Assembly: GCA_021324185.1 (NCBI GenBank)
Contig: JAJPJN010000145.1
Span: 1-53,668, forward strand
Source: Terriglobia bacterium
GTDB lineage: Bacteria; Acidobacteriota; Terriglobia; Bryobacterales; Bryobacteraceae
Reading direction: 5' to 3'
Length of the DNA stretch: 53,668 nucleotides
Shown: piece after piece, positions 42,067 through 51,073 of the stretch
How positions within the stretch are numbered: the first letter of the stretch is position 1
Layout: each line of letters starts with the position of its first letter
The notes under the pieces: model-generated
Told to the model about the DNA's origin: nothing
The model's database searches: none
What the model saw: the letters and a program-made list of their open reading frames with translations, nothing else
Program-made: the position numbers and the translations under genes

Positions 42067-43641
42067 ATGCAGACCGCGCTCGTTCAGCCTTGGCAAGCAA
42101 CCGGCTCCGCGGAAACGGAGCGCTGGTACGTGCGCCTTCTGCCTTCACTCACCGATTTCGCATTTATTCTGCCGCTTTTCCTGCTCTTCGGCATGATGAC
42201 GGGCGCCACCCGGTTGCTCTCCGATGGCGATACCGGCTGGCATATCCGCACCGGAGATTGGATTCTGGCGCACCGCCAGATCCCAACTACCGATCTGTTT
42301 TCCTTCACCATGCCTGGGCAGCCTTGGTTCGCCTGGGAGTGGGGCTGGGATCTCCTCTTTGCGGCGATTCATCGCACGGCGGGGCTCGCAGGCGTAGTCT
42401 TTCTCAATGTCGTTTTGCTGTCGCTCACGGCCGCGCTCGTCTTCCGGCTCATCCGCCGTTACACAGATAACGACGTTCTATCGTTCGCCTTCATGATGCT
42501 CGCCATGTGCGGCTCCATCGTTCACTGGCTGGCGCGCCCGCACCTCATCTCCTGGGTTTTCGTACTGGTGTTTGCGCATATCATCCTCTCTGCCGAGCGC
42601 GGAGACAGAAAGCCACTCTTCTATGCGCCGGTGTTAATGGTCCTCTGGACGAACCTGCACGGCGGGTTTTTCACTGGCATTTTGCTTCTGGTTACCTACG
42701 CCATCGGTGAAGCGATCCGCACTGCGCTCTCGGTAACCAAGTTCGAACTCGTAGCCTGGCGCAGCTCTTTTGAATATCTGGCGTGCGCGCTCGCCTGCTC
42801 GGCAGCCACGCTGATTAATCCCTACGGCTGGCATCTGCACCAGCACGTCATCAGCTATCTGCGCGATTCGACGCTTCTAGACAATATCTCGGAATTTCAG
42901 AGCATCAGCTTTCACAATTCTGGCTCGGTGTTCTTTGAATGTATGTTGTTCGCCGGCCTCGCCGCCGCGTTTTGGTGTTTTGCACGCGGCCGCGCCGGGC
43001 TCGGCCTAACGGTGTTGTTGTGGGCGCATGCGGCGCTGTTCTCAGGCCGCAATATTCCGGTTTTCATGCTGCTCTCGGCGCCGGCCGCTGCCCTGATGAC
43101 GCAAGCTCTGCTGGGGCGGCTTGGCTCGACGCCGCTGTTTTCAAAAATTTCGGCCGCCGCCGGCGAGATCGTGAGCGAACTCAAGCCGCTCGAGCGCGCC
43201 AATCGTGCTTATCTGCTCTCGGCTTTGGCGCTGTTGTTTGTGGGCGGCAATCTGGCTGGCGGCCAGGGCGTGTTTCGCGCCCGCTTCAATCCCAAAGATT
43301 TTCCTGTCGAGGCTATCCCGATTATCCAAAAAGCCGGATTCGATCGTCTGTTTACCACCGATCAGTGGGCCGATTATCTCATTTACCGGAACTACCCGGC
43401 GCAAAAGACGTTCCTGGACGGCCGCAGCGATTTCTTCGGCGACAGCATGGTGAAAAAGTACCAGCACATCATGAACGCTCAATACGATTGCGAGGATTTG
43501 CTCAAAAAATTTAGCATCGATGGCGTGATGGTAAAGGCGGATACGCCGCTCGCCACAGTGCTTAAACATTCCGCGGGCTGGAAGCTGCTGTTTGACGACG
43601 GCTCAATCATCGTTTTCCAGGCGCGCGCGAGGACATTTTGA
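42067..43641 (+). CDS. GT-C-like polytopic membrane protein
   Basis: A 524-residue inner-membrane protein with about eleven helices. After helix 1 a periplasmic loop has the acidic/His motif LLSDGDTGWHIRTGDWIL and FAWEWGWDLLF, the arrangement of lipid-sugar-dependent (GT-C) glycosyltransferases. The C-terminal 130 residues (FDRLFTTDQWADYLIYRNYP, in parts) form a soluble domain. It lies between the prepilin peptidase and the pilin, which suggests modification of the pilus or of a lipid carrier, but the donor and acceptor are unknown. An alternative is a non-catalytic assembly protein. Confidence 0.7.
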   Translation: MQTALVQPWQATGSAETERWYVRLLPSLTDFAFILPLFLLFGMMTGATRLLSDGDTGWHIRTGDWILAHRQIPTTDLFSFTMPGQPWFAWEWGWDLLFAAIHRTAGLAGVVFLNVVLLSLTAALVFRLIRRYTDNDVLSFAFMMLAMCGSIVHWLARPHLISWVFVLVFAHIILSAERGDRKPLFYAPVLMVLWTNLHGGFFTGILLLVTYAIGEAIRTALSVTKFELVAWRSSFEYLACALACSAATLINPYGWHLHQHVISYLRDSTLLDNISEFQSISFHNSGSVFFECMLFAGLAAAFWCFARGRAGLGLTVLLWAHAALFSGRNIPVFMLLSAPAAALMTQALLGRLGSTPLFSKISAAAGEIVSELKPLERANRAYLLSALALLFVGGNLAGGQGVFRARFNPKDFPVEAIPIIQKAGFDRLFTTDQWADYLIYRNYPAQKTFLDGRSDFFGDSMVKKYQHIMNAQYDCEDLLKKFSIDGVMVKADTPLATVLKHSAGWKLLFDDGSIIVFQARARTF

Positions 43642-43673
43642 CCCTGCTTCCAAAACTGATGAAAGGAGGAAAC

Positions 43674-43862
43674 ATGAACACATCGGCTTTACAAGCATTC
43701 TGGCGCGAAGAGGACGGGCAAGACCTGATCGAATATGCCTTGCTTATGGGCTTCATCGCTCTGGCTGCGGTTGCGGTTTTAGGGAGCTTGCAGACTAACA
43801 TTGGCAAGCTCTGGAACAGCATCAGCGATGCTTTGAGCGACGCAGTCACCGCCGCAGGTTGA
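43674..43862 (+). CDS. flp: Flp-type pilin
   Basis: A 62-residue pilin subunit. The ATG at 43674 follows AAAGGAGGA. The prepilin leader MNTSALQAFWREEDG is cleaved before QDLIEYALLMGFIAL, the hallmark Flp motif (Glu and Tyr in the processed N-terminus). The remaining helix is hydrophobic and the C-terminus is Ser/Asp-rich. It assembles into adhesive Tad pili. Confidence 0.95.
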   Translation: MNTSALQAFWREEDGQDLIEYALLMGFIALAAVAVLGSLQTNIGKLWNSISDALSDAVTAAG

Positions 43863-43886
43863 GGAGGAGACTGGCGAATTTTTAGT

Positions 43887-43920
43887 GGCCGCGGCGTGTT
43901 GTGCAAACATCACCGCGGCC
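43887..43920 (+). terminator. attenuating hairpin after the pilin gene
   Basis: GGCCGCGG and CCGCGGCC pair perfectly around an 18-base loop, 25 bp after the pilin stop and 84 bp before cpaB, followed by CCCCATTTT. Such a hairpin can raise the pilin-to-machinery ratio by partial termination. Confidence 0.6.
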
Positions 43921-44004
43921 CCCATTTTCCGGCTGTTGCATTCGCTTCTTTCTGCCCTCGCGACGGCCGTTTAGTTTCAAACCAACCAGAAAGAAAGTTT
44001 TTCG

Positions 44005-44862
44005 ATGAATCGACGTTTGCTCGCAGTGTTTGTATTTGCGCTCGCAGTAGCGGGCTTGGCCAGCTTCGCTGTCTATCGTGTGCTGCTCACAGAGGTTAAG
44101 ACGGCGCCCTCTGCCGCCGTTCCCTCGAACAAGTTGATTGTCGCCGCGCGCGATCTGCAGGTCGGAGCGCTCATTCACGATAGTGACCTGATCGATGTCA
44201 ACTGGAGCGGCGCCATTCCCGAGCATGCCCTGAGAGTGCGTCAGGACGTACAAGGGCGTGGCGTGGTAGCGCCCATCTACGCCGGTGAACCGATTTTGGA
44301 AAAGCGGCTGGCGCCCAAAGGCGCAGGCGCGGGACTCGCCGCCACGATTCCGGTGGGAATGCGCGCCGTCGCACTGCGGGTGAATGAAGTCGTTGGCCTC
44401 GCCGGCTTTGTCCTGCCGGGCATGCGCGTGGATGTGCTCATCAGCGGCCAACCGCCCGCCGGCTCCGCTCAGACCGGCATGCTGTGCCGGACGGTCCTGC
44501 AGGATATTGAAGTGCTTTCGGCGGGCCAGAAGATCGAGAAAAACGTCGAAGGAAAACCGGAATCGGCGCAGGTGGTGAACCTGCTCGTCTCTCCGGATCA
44601 AGCCGAAGTTTTAAGCCTCGCGAGTGATCAGACCCGGGTGCAACTGGTGCTGCGCAACCCGCTCGACACGCAGGAAAAGCCCACCCCCGGCATTTCGCTC
44701 GCCGGTCTGTTTGGCCAATCGGTGAAAGCGCAAACCAATCCGCCTGTGTTGCCGGCCCCGGTCAGGGCCGCCGCTGCGCCTCCTAAATCGGAGCCGCTGA
44801 CCATTGAGGTCTTCAACGGCAATAAGCGCAGCGAACAAAGGATCGACACTCCGGAGAAATAG
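44005..44862 (+). CDS. cpaB: Flp pilus assembly protein CpaB
   Basis: A 285-residue protein with one N-terminal membrane helix and an SAF-like domain (LIVAARDLQVGALI, then GEPILEKRLAP). The second domain has AVALRVNEVVGLAGFVLPG and MRVDVLI, both CpaB/RcpC marks. It resides in the periplasm and helps the secretin assemble. It is followed after two bases by the secretin gene. Confidence 0.92.
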   Translation: MNRRLLAVFVFALAVAGLASFAVYRVLLTEVKTAPSAAVPSNKLIVAARDLQVGALIHDSDLIDVNWSGAIPEHALRVRQDVQGRGVVAPIYAGEPILEKRLAPKGAGAGLAATIPVGMRAVALRVNEVVGLAGFVLPGMRVDVLISGQPPAGSAQTGMLCRTVLQDIEVLSAGQKIEKNVEGKPESAQVVNLLVSPDQAEVLSLASDQTRVQLVLRNPLDTQEKPTPGISLAGLFGQSVKAQTNPPVLPAPVRAAAAPPKSEPLTIEVFNGNKRSEQRIDTPEK

Positions 44863-44864
44863 TC

Positions 44865-46361
44865 GTGAAAGTCTCATTTGCATTCCTGATATCTTTTTTC
44901 AGCCTGTGCTACGCGGCGGATAACGTTCCGCCGGGTTCCGATCTGACGGTGCCCTTCAACAAATCCATCGTGCTCGAGCGCCCGCTGGGCGTGCGCCGCA
45001 TTTCGGTCACGAACGGTGACATCGTCGAAGCGGTTGCGGTCAGCTCCAACGAAATTCTGTTGAACGGCAAGAATCCGGGCGAGACAACGCTCATTCTCTG
45101 GGACACGAAGGGAAACCGTTCCAACTTCGACGTGCACGTGCTCAACGATCCGGCGGATGTGGAGGGCGTGCGCAAGGAACTCGAGCGCGAGGTCGGCCCC
45201 GGCGTCACGCTCAGCATCGAAGGAAAAACCGTCTTCTTACGCGGCACCGTGAGCGATGCGATTGCAGCCGACCGGGCCTATAGCATCGCCTCGGCACTTG
45301 GCAAAGTCGTCAATCTCTTGCGCGTACAGGTACCGCCGAGCGCGCCGCAAATTCTGCTCAAAGTGCGCTTTGCTACCGTGAGCCGCACCGCCGCCGAGCA
45401 ACTGGGAATCAATATCTTCAGCCTGAACCAGAAGGGCATTGCCAACTCGACCACCACGCAGTTCGGCCAGTATCCGAACATCTCGTATCCGAGTACGAGC
45501 ATGACCTTCCAGGACCTGCTGAACATCTTTTACTTCCGCCCCGACCTCAACATCGGCGCCTTTATCCAGGCTTTGCAAGCCAAAAACATCCTGCAAATTC
45601 TGGCCGAGCCCAATCTGTTGACCGTCAGTGGCGAGCAGGCCAGCTTCTTAGCCGGCGGGGAGTTCCCGTTTCCTACGATTCAGGGCGGCGCGGCCGGAGT
45701 CGGCCAGATCACCGTTCAGTTTAAAGAGTTTGGAATCCGGCTGAACTTTATGCCAATCGTTACCCCGCGCGGCTCTATTTTGCTGAAGGTGCAGCCTGAG
45801 GTCAGCTCGCTCGATTACTCGAACGGCTTGACCGTGAATGGATTTTCCGTGCCGGGTTTGGCGACCCGGCGGGTGCAGACGCAAGTCGAACTTGAAAACG
45901 AGCAGAGCTTTGTCATCGCCGGCCTGCTGGACAAGCAGATCACAGAGCAACTCAACAAAGTCCCCGGCCTGGCGAACATTCCGGTGCTGGGCAAACTGTT
46001 CGAATCGAAATCTCTGCAAAAGAGCGACACCGAGCTGCTGGTGATCATTACGCCCGAACTGGTGCGGCCGATCGCTGCCGGCGCCTCCATCCCGTCGCTC
46101 CAGCCGCTGGTGCCCTGGGGCAAGGATATGCCGGACAAGGTGCCCCAAACGCCGGGCCCCGAGGTAACCGGACCGCCGCCCGCTATACAGAGAATCGACA
46201 CACTGCCGATAGAAGTGTTGAAGAGCTCACCGGACCAGAGCGCCGGGCAGGCGCCTCAGGAGAACAAAGGCAGCGCATCGCCGCCTGCGTTGCCTCCACC
46301 GCCTCCTGCCGCCAGCGGAGCTCCGGGTACACAGCCGGGTTCCGGGACCGTGAAGCCGTGA
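44865..46361 (+). CDS. cpaC: Tad pilus secretin CpaC
   Basis: A 498-residue outer-membrane secretin. The signal peptide is VSFAFLISFFSLCYA from the GTG at 44865, preceded by GGAGAAA. An N-terminal BON-like/pilus-specific domain (RRISVTNGDIVEAVAVSSNEILLNGK, in parts) is followed by the secretin core: ILAEPNLLTVSGEQASFLAGGEFPFP (in parts: EPNLLTVSGEQASF, GGEFPFP), VQTQVELENEQSFVIAGL and ELLVIITPELV. The last 70 residues are a Pro/Ala-rich low-complexity tail. It forms the pore for the pilus. Confidence 0.95.
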   Translation: MKVSFAFLISFFSLCYAADNVPPGSDLTVPFNKSIVLERPLGVRRISVTNGDIVEAVAVSSNEILLNGKNPGETTLILWDTKGNRSNFDVHVLNDPADVEGVRKELEREVGPGVTLSIEGKTVFLRGTVSDAIAADRAYSIASALGKVVNLLRVQVPPSAPQILLKVRFATVSRTAAEQLGINIFSLNQKGIANSTTTQFGQYPNISYPSTSMTFQDLLNIFYFRPDLNIGAFIQALQAKNILQILAEPNLLTVSGEQASFLAGGEFPFPTIQGGAAGVGQITVQFKEFGIRLNFMPIVTPRGSILLKVQPEVSSLDYSNGLTVNGFSVPGLATRRVQTQVELENEQSFVIAGLLDKQITEQLNKVPGLANIPVLGKLFESKSLQKSDTELLVIITPELVRPIAAGASIPSLQPLVPWGKDMPDKVPQTPGPEVTGPPPAIQRIDTLPIEVLKSSPDQSAGQAPQENKGSASPPALPPPPPAASGAPGTQPGSGTVKP

Positions 46362-46375
46362 ATTAGTTGGCGCTA

Positions 46376-47521
46376 ATGACACTTGTGAATGTGCTGGTCT
46401 ACATCAAAGAGGAAGAACTCGAGCGGGACGTTTTAGGCACGCTGAAATCTCAGCGCGTGCCGGTTCTCTTTGATCAGCACAAGGGCGACTGGAACAGCCT
46501 CCTGGACCGGATCTCGAAGACCAAGCCGGCGGTGCTGCTGCTTGATCTGTCCACCGTGCCCTCGGAACTCAACATCGCCATCCGGCAACTGCGTTATCAG
46601 TCGCCCCGCCTGCGGGTAGTCGCATTGCACACGACCCCGGACCCGCAGATCATTTTGTCCGCCATGCGCGCCGGAGCCAACGAATTTCTGCACATCCCCT
46701 TAGGCGAGACGCTCGAACCCGCTTTGCAGCGCATGCTCTCCTCCGCCGATGAGGAAAGCGCTCCGCAGACGCGTGGCAAAATCATCGGATTTTTGTCCGC
46801 CAAAGGCGGCTGCGGCGCAACCACCATCGCCTGTCACATTGCTGCTGAACTGCACAATATCACCCGCAAAAACGTGCTGCTGGTGGATTTGGATCTGGCC
46901 TCCGGATTGGTTGGCTTTCTGATGAAGACGCCCAGTTCCTATTCGGTCCTGGATGCCATCAAGAACCTGTCGCGTTTGGATCAAAGCCTTTGGAAGGCGC
47001 TGATTGTCGAACGGAAGCCCGGACTGTCGGTGATTCCAGGTCCCTCCACTTATACGCGCTGGGATCATCCCGATGAGAACCGGCTTCGCCAGGTACTCCA
47101 GTTCATGCGCACACAGCATGACTGGATTGTGCTTGACTTGGGACGCAGCCTGAACTCCATTGCGACGGCTGTGCTCGACGAAATTGATCAGTTGTTCCTC
47201 GTTTCAACGCTCGAAGTCGTCTCGCTGCACGGCCTCAAATCGATTATTCACGGGCTGTTTGAGCACGGCGAAAAGCTGCAGCTTTTGTTGAACCGCACCC
47301 CCAAGATGATGGACATCAGCACGCAGGAGCTGGAAAAAATTCTCGGGCGCTCGCTGTATGCAGCTCTGCCTAACGACTATATGGGGCTTTACCAATGCTA
47401 TTCGAGCGGCAATCTGCTCGAGTCCGGCTCCCGTTTAGGTCAGGATTTTGTCCAGCTTGCCTCTAAAATCGCCGGGGTTGCGCCCGTCAAGAACAAAAAG
47501 AAATTTGCGCTTTTCGGTTAG
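46376..47521 (+). CDS. cpaE: pilus localisation ATPase CpaE/TadZ
   Basis: A 381-residue MinD-like protein. The N-terminal receiver-like domain (VLLLDLSTVPSELN) lacks the usual phosphorylation pattern. The ATPase domain has the deviant Walker A FLSAKGGCGATT and LLVDLDLASGLVGFL. It positions the pilus machine at the cell pole. The ATG at 46376 is chosen; a TTG at 46367 is also possible. After its stop, the sequence CTTTTCGGTTAGGA is repeated in tandem, one copy within the gene and the second between it and cpaF. Confidence 0.9.
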   Translation: MTLVNVLVYIKEEELERDVLGTLKSQRVPVLFDQHKGDWNSLLDRISKTKPAVLLLDLSTVPSELNIAIRQLRYQSPRLRVVALHTTPDPQIILSAMRAGANEFLHIPLGETLEPALQRMLSSADEESAPQTRGKIIGFLSAKGGCGATTIACHIAAELHNITRKNVLLVDLDLASGLVGFLMKTPSSYSVLDAIKNLSRLDQSLWKALIVERKPGLSVIPGPSTYTRWDHPDENRLRQVLQFMRTQHDWIVLDLGRSLNSIATAVLDEIDQLFLVSTLEVVSLHGLKSIIHGLFEHGEKLQLLLNRTPKMMDISTQELEKILGRSLYAALPNDYMGLYQCYSSGNLLESGSRLGQDFVQLASKIAGVAPVKNKKKFALFG

Positions 47522-47545
47522 GACCTTTTCGGTTAGGAGGAGATG

Positions 47546-48898
47546 ATGTACACTGCCGAGACATCGCGCAATGAAGCGCACAGCGAACCGCCGCGTTTGC
47601 CAGGCGCAACGCGGGACCCGTCGTCCTCGCAATATCAGGAGCTGAAATTTTCGATTCACCGCAAGCTTCTCGACCGCATTAATCTGGAAGCCGTTTATGC
47701 CATGCCTGGAGATCGCGTCCGGCAGGAGATCCGGCCTTCGGTCGCCAAGCTCGTGAGTGAGGAAAAAACTCCGCTCAGCATGGCGGAAAAAGACCGGCTC
47801 ATTGAGGAGGTCCTGGATGAGGTCTTTGGCTTAGGTCCCATCGAGCCGCTGTTACGCGATCGCACGGTCTCCGACATCCTGGTCACAACGCCGCGCCTGA
47901 TCTATGTGGAACGGCGCGGAAAACTCGAGCAGACCAATATTGAATTTAAAGACGATGCCCACCTGATGCGCATCATCGAGCGCGTGGTTTCGCGCGTCGG
48001 ACGGCGCATCGATGAATCATCGCCCATGGTGGACGCGCGCCTGCCCGACGGATCGCGCGTGAACGCTGTTATCCCGCCTCTCGCCGTCGATGGCCCGCTG
48101 CTGTCCATTCGCCGTTTCGGCAGCGACCCGTTGCAGCCGGCCGATCTGCTGCGCAATCTGTCTCTCACCGAAGGCATGCTCGAAGTGCTGAAGGGCTGTG
48201 TCAAGGCGCGGCTGAACATCATCATCTCGGGTGGAACCGGCGCCGGTAAAACCACCTTCCTCAACATGCTCTCCGGCTTCATTCCGAGCAATGAACGGAT
48301 CGTCACCATAGAAGACGCCGCCGAACTGCAGTTGCGCCAGACACACGTGGCGCGGCTCGAAACACGGCCTCCGAACGTGGAAGGCAAAGGCGCTGTGGCG
48401 CAGCGGCAATTGCTCATCAATGCGCTTCGTATGCGGCCCGACCGCATTATCGTGGGTGAGGTTCGCGGCGAAGAAGCGCTCGACATGATGCAGGCCATGA
48501 ACACCGGCCACGACGGATCATTGACGACGATTCACGCCAACAGCCCGCGCGATGCCATCAGCCGCCTCGAGGTCATGATCGGAATGGCGAGCTCCAATCT
48601 GAATGTGCGCTCCATCCGGCAGCAGGTTGCTTCCGCAATCGATCTGTTTATCCAGTGCTCGCGCCTCTCGGACGGTACACGCAAAGTCACCTATATCACG
48701 GAGTGTCTGGGCATGGAGGGCGACCTGGTGACCACGCAGGATATTTTCCTGTTCGAGCGCACCGGCATGAGCGGCGATGGACGCGTTCTCGGCAGATTCC
48801 GCCCCACCGGAGTCCGCCCGAAATTCAGCGAGCGCCTGAAAGCAGCCGGCATCGAACTACCCCCGCATCTGTTCCAAAACGTGGTTGAGGTGCGCTAG
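47546..48898 (+). CDS. cpaF: pilus ATPase CpaF/TadA
   Basis: A 450-residue secretion ATPase. Walker A is GGTGAGKTT (about 229), the Walker B and Asp box are [19 protein letters not shown] (in parts) and the His box is [13 protein letters not shown]. It powers pilus extension and retraction. AGGAGG is just before tandem ATGs; the second, at 47546, has the better spacing. It is followed after four bases by tadB. Confidence 0.95.
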   Translation: MYTAETSRNEAHSEPPRLPGATRDPSSSQYQELKFSIHRKLLDRINLEAVYAMPGDRVRQEIRPSVAKLVSEEKTPLSMAEKDRLIEEVLDEVFGLGPIEPLLRDRTVSDILVTTPRLIYVERRGKLEQTNIEFKDDAHLMRIIERVVSRVGRRIDESSPMVDARLPDGSRVNAVIPPLAVDGPLLSIRRFGSDPLQPADLLRNLSLTEGMLEVLKGCVKARLNIIISGGTGAGKTTFLNMLSGFIPSNERIVTIEDAAELQLRQTHVARLETRPPNVEGKGAVAQRQLLINALRMRPDRIIVGEVRGEEALDMMQAMNTGHDGSLTTIHANSPRDAISRLEVMIGMASSNLNVRSIRQQVASAIDLFIQCSRLSDGTRKVTYITECLGMEGDLVTTQDIFLFERTGMSGDGRVLGRFRPTGVRPKFSERLKAAGIELPPHLFQNVVEVR

Positions 48899-48901
48899 CG
48901 C

Positions 48902-49864
48902 ATGCTGGTTTGGCTCGTTGCGCTCTTTCTTGCGGTCTTTCTGACCGTTGTTTTCGTTGTCGGCCTCGGCACAACTTACTTCCGTTCCAAGCAGAAGAAG
49001 CAGATCCGCTCGATGCTGCAGAAGGCGGAAGCCACGCCCGCCGAGCAGCGCTCTGAGCTTCTCCGGCCGGCTGAAGTCGAAGACGCACTGACGAAATTCC
49101 TCAGCCGGTTCGATTTTATGGACCGGCTCCAGCTCATTCTGGAGCAGGCCGGCAATAACGGCACTCCGAGCAAGCTGATTACACTTTCTGTGGTTCTGTT
49201 TATTATCGGGTTCATCGTCGGATTCAAGCTGGCTTTCGTGAGCCAGTGGTTGTGCGCCACAGCCTTCGGGCTCGCAGCCGGCTCCATCCCGTTTTTGTCG
49301 GTACTTTGGAAGCGCAAGAAAACTTTCGATGCTTTCGAGGAGCAGTTGCCCGAGGCCCTGGACTTTCTGTCCCGGTCGATGCGCGCCGGGCATGGTTTTT
49401 CGGTGGCGCTCGAGATGCTCGCCGCCGATTCGCCCGATCCGTTGGGAGCGGCGTTTCGCCGCGTATCGAACGATATCCAGTTGGGAGCGTCTCTCGACGT
49501 GGCGCTCAAAAAAATGGTCACCCTGCTGCCGATCCTCGATGTGCGCTTTTTTGTTTCGGCCGTGCTGCTGCAACAGGAAACCGGCGGTAATCTCGGCGAG
49601 ATCCTGAGCAAGCTGGCGCATATCATTCGCGAACGCTTCCGGGTCAAAGGCCAGGTCAAAGCCGCCAGCGCGCATGGCCGCATTACCGCGCTCGTTTTAA
49701 CGCTCATGCCGGTCGGAGTCGCAGCGTTCATGATGATTCTGAATCCCCAGTACCTCAAAGGTATGCTGGCTAGCGATATAGGCCGTTGGATGATCTACGG
49801 CGCCGCCATTGGCCAGGTGATCGGATACTTCGTCATCCAGAAAATCGTGAATATCAAAGTCTGA
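48902..49864 (+). CDS. tadB: inner-membrane pilus protein TadB
   Basis: A 320-residue membrane protein with helices near 5-25, 90-135 and a C-terminal pair. The T2SF domain holds FEEQLPEALDFLSRSMRAGHGF in parts (LPEALDFLSRSMRAG) and QQETGGNLGEILSKLA. It forms the platform for the ATPase with TadC. The ATG at 48902 is four bases after the cpaF stop. Confidence 0.95.
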   Translation: MLVWLVALFLAVFLTVVFVVGLGTTYFRSKQKKQIRSMLQKAEATPAEQRSELLRPAEVEDALTKFLSRFDFMDRLQLILEQAGNNGTPSKLITLSVVLFIIGFIVGFKLAFVSQWLCATAFGLAAGSIPFLSVLWKRKKTFDAFEEQLPEALDFLSRSMRAGHGFSVALEMLAADSPDPLGAAFRRVSNDIQLGASLDVALKKMVTLLPILDVRFFVSAVLLQQETGGNLGEILSKLAHIIRERFRVKGQVKAASAHGRITALVLTLMPVGVAAFMMILNPQYLKGMLASDIGRWMIYGAAIGQVIGYFVIQKIVNIKV

Positions 49865-49871
49865 GTTTCGA

Positions 49872-50798
49872 ATGATTATCGCGATATTGCTTTTCATCTT
49901 CGTAGCGGTTCTGGTATCCGCATTCGGATATCGCTATTATGTCCGACCGTCGCGATTGCTTGACCAGCTTGCCCGAACCACCTCCGAAACGCTTCCCAAG
50001 CCGATCGAGCCGCGTGCTCCCAAGCAGGACTTCTCGCTTGCCCGGCTGCTAGAACCCATCGGCAACCTGATGCCGGTTTCGCCAGCCGATGCGTCCATTG
50101 CCAAACGGGAGCTGAGCGGCGCAGGCTTCCGCAAAGCCTCGGCCGTTCCTATTTATTACGGAATTAAAATAACGCTCGCCATTGTGCTGGTGGTTGTTGC
50201 GTTGCTGGTCCGCAACAAGCTGGACGGCGGCATGTTGCGGCTGATACTGCCGGTTGCGGCGGCAGGAGTCGGCTTCTTTGGCCCCGCCTTCGGCCTCGGA
50301 TATCTGACCCGCCGCCGCCACGAGAAGATCCGCTTCTCATTGCCCGATGTTCTTGATCTGCTCGTGATCTGTACGGAAGCCGGGTGCGGGCTCGATCAGG
50401 CGATTGTGAATGTCAGCCGCGAATTACAGACTGTCCATCCTCCCATCTGCGAGGAACTGGCGCTGGTGAACATGGAGATGATGGCCGGCAAGAGCCGTGC
50501 GGAGGCCTTGCGTAATTTCGCAAAACGTACCGGCGAAGAGGAAGTAAAAAAGCTGGTCGGCATTCTGATCCAAACCGACCGGTTCGGAACCAGCGTGGCG
50601 GAGGCGCTGCGGACACAATCGGATTTCCTGCGGGTGCGCCGCCGCCAACAAGCCGAAGAACGCGCCGGCAAAGTGGGCGTAAAGCTCGTCTTCCCCATCT
50701 TCTTTTTCTGTTTGCCCTCCATGATGGTGGTCACCGCCGGCCCGGGTCTGCTGCAGGTATTTACCCAGCTCATGCCGGCAATCCGCGGCTTAGGCTAG
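49872..50798 (+). CDS. tadC: inner-membrane pilus protein TadC
   Basis: A 308-residue partner of TadB. The T2SF domain shows LPDVLDLLVICTEAGCGLDQA (in parts: LDLLVICTEAG), IGILIQTDRFGTSVAEALR and FFFCLPSMMVVTAGP. It completes the pilus platform. It ends the long Tad cluster; an imperfect CTAGCC/GGCTAG hairpin overlaps its stop. Confidence 0.95.
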   Translation: MIIAILLFIFVAVLVSAFGYRYYVRPSRLLDQLARTTSETLPKPIEPRAPKQDFSLARLLEPIGNLMPVSPADASIAKRELSGAGFRKASAVPIYYGIKITLAIVLVVVALLVRNKLDGGMLRLILPVAAAGVGFFGPAFGLGYLTRRRHEKIRFSLPDVLDLLVICTEAGCGLDQAIVNVSRELQTVHPPICEELALVNMEMMAGKSRAEALRNFAKRTGEEEVKKLVGILIQTDRFGTSVAEALRTQSDFLRVRRRQQAEERAGKVGVKLVFPIFFFCLPSMMVVTAGPGLLQVFTQLMPAIRGLG

Positions 50799-50941
50799 CC
50801 CTCGGACGGCTAGGGCAGGGAATAGGGACAACTCAATTCTCTGAGCAAGCGGCTAATGTCCACCCGCATTCATGCCGATGTGATGTACAGGCAAGCGGTA
50901 GACGATTTGCTGTTCCAGGAAAGGAGTTCGCAAGGAGACGT

Positions 50942-51040
50942 ATGAGTAACCTGTTTGTGCAAGGTGTGCTGTGGGTGGGCGCTGCCGGGATATTGCTGGT
51001 GTACTTGAAGCGCCGCCGCAACCGGAAAATGCTGCCCTAA
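50942..51040 (+). CDS. 32-residue membrane peptide with strong ribosome binding site
   Basis: ATG at 50942 follows AAGGAGACGT, an excellent ribosome binding site. The product is MSNLFVQGVLWVGAAG then ILLVYLKRRRNRKML and P: one membrane helix and a basic tail. It is too short for gene callers, but the ribosome binding site, the helix with a basic stop and the terminator that overlaps the stop codon argue for a real gene. It follows tadC by about 143 bp. Between them, 50799-50941 shows only a weak hairpin and two AGGA-rich tracts. Function unknown. Confidence 0.6.
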   Translation: MSNLFVQGVLWVGAAGILLVYLKRRRNRKMLP

Positions 51041-51048
51041 CGGGCAGC
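51031..51048 (+). terminator. hairpin terminator after the small peptide gene
   Basis: GCTGCCC and GGGCAGC pair around TAAC; the stop codon of the 32-residue gene lies in the loop. TTCCTTCC follows. Confidence 0.65.
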
Positions 51049-51073
51049 TTCCTTCCGGAACCGCGCTTAACCT

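Noticed and set aside
47902-48504. A 200-codon minus-strand frame opposite cpaF
   Set aside because: Low-complexity Ser/Arg-rich translation, typical of the complement of a conserved GC-rich gene; cpaF motifs are all on the plus strand.
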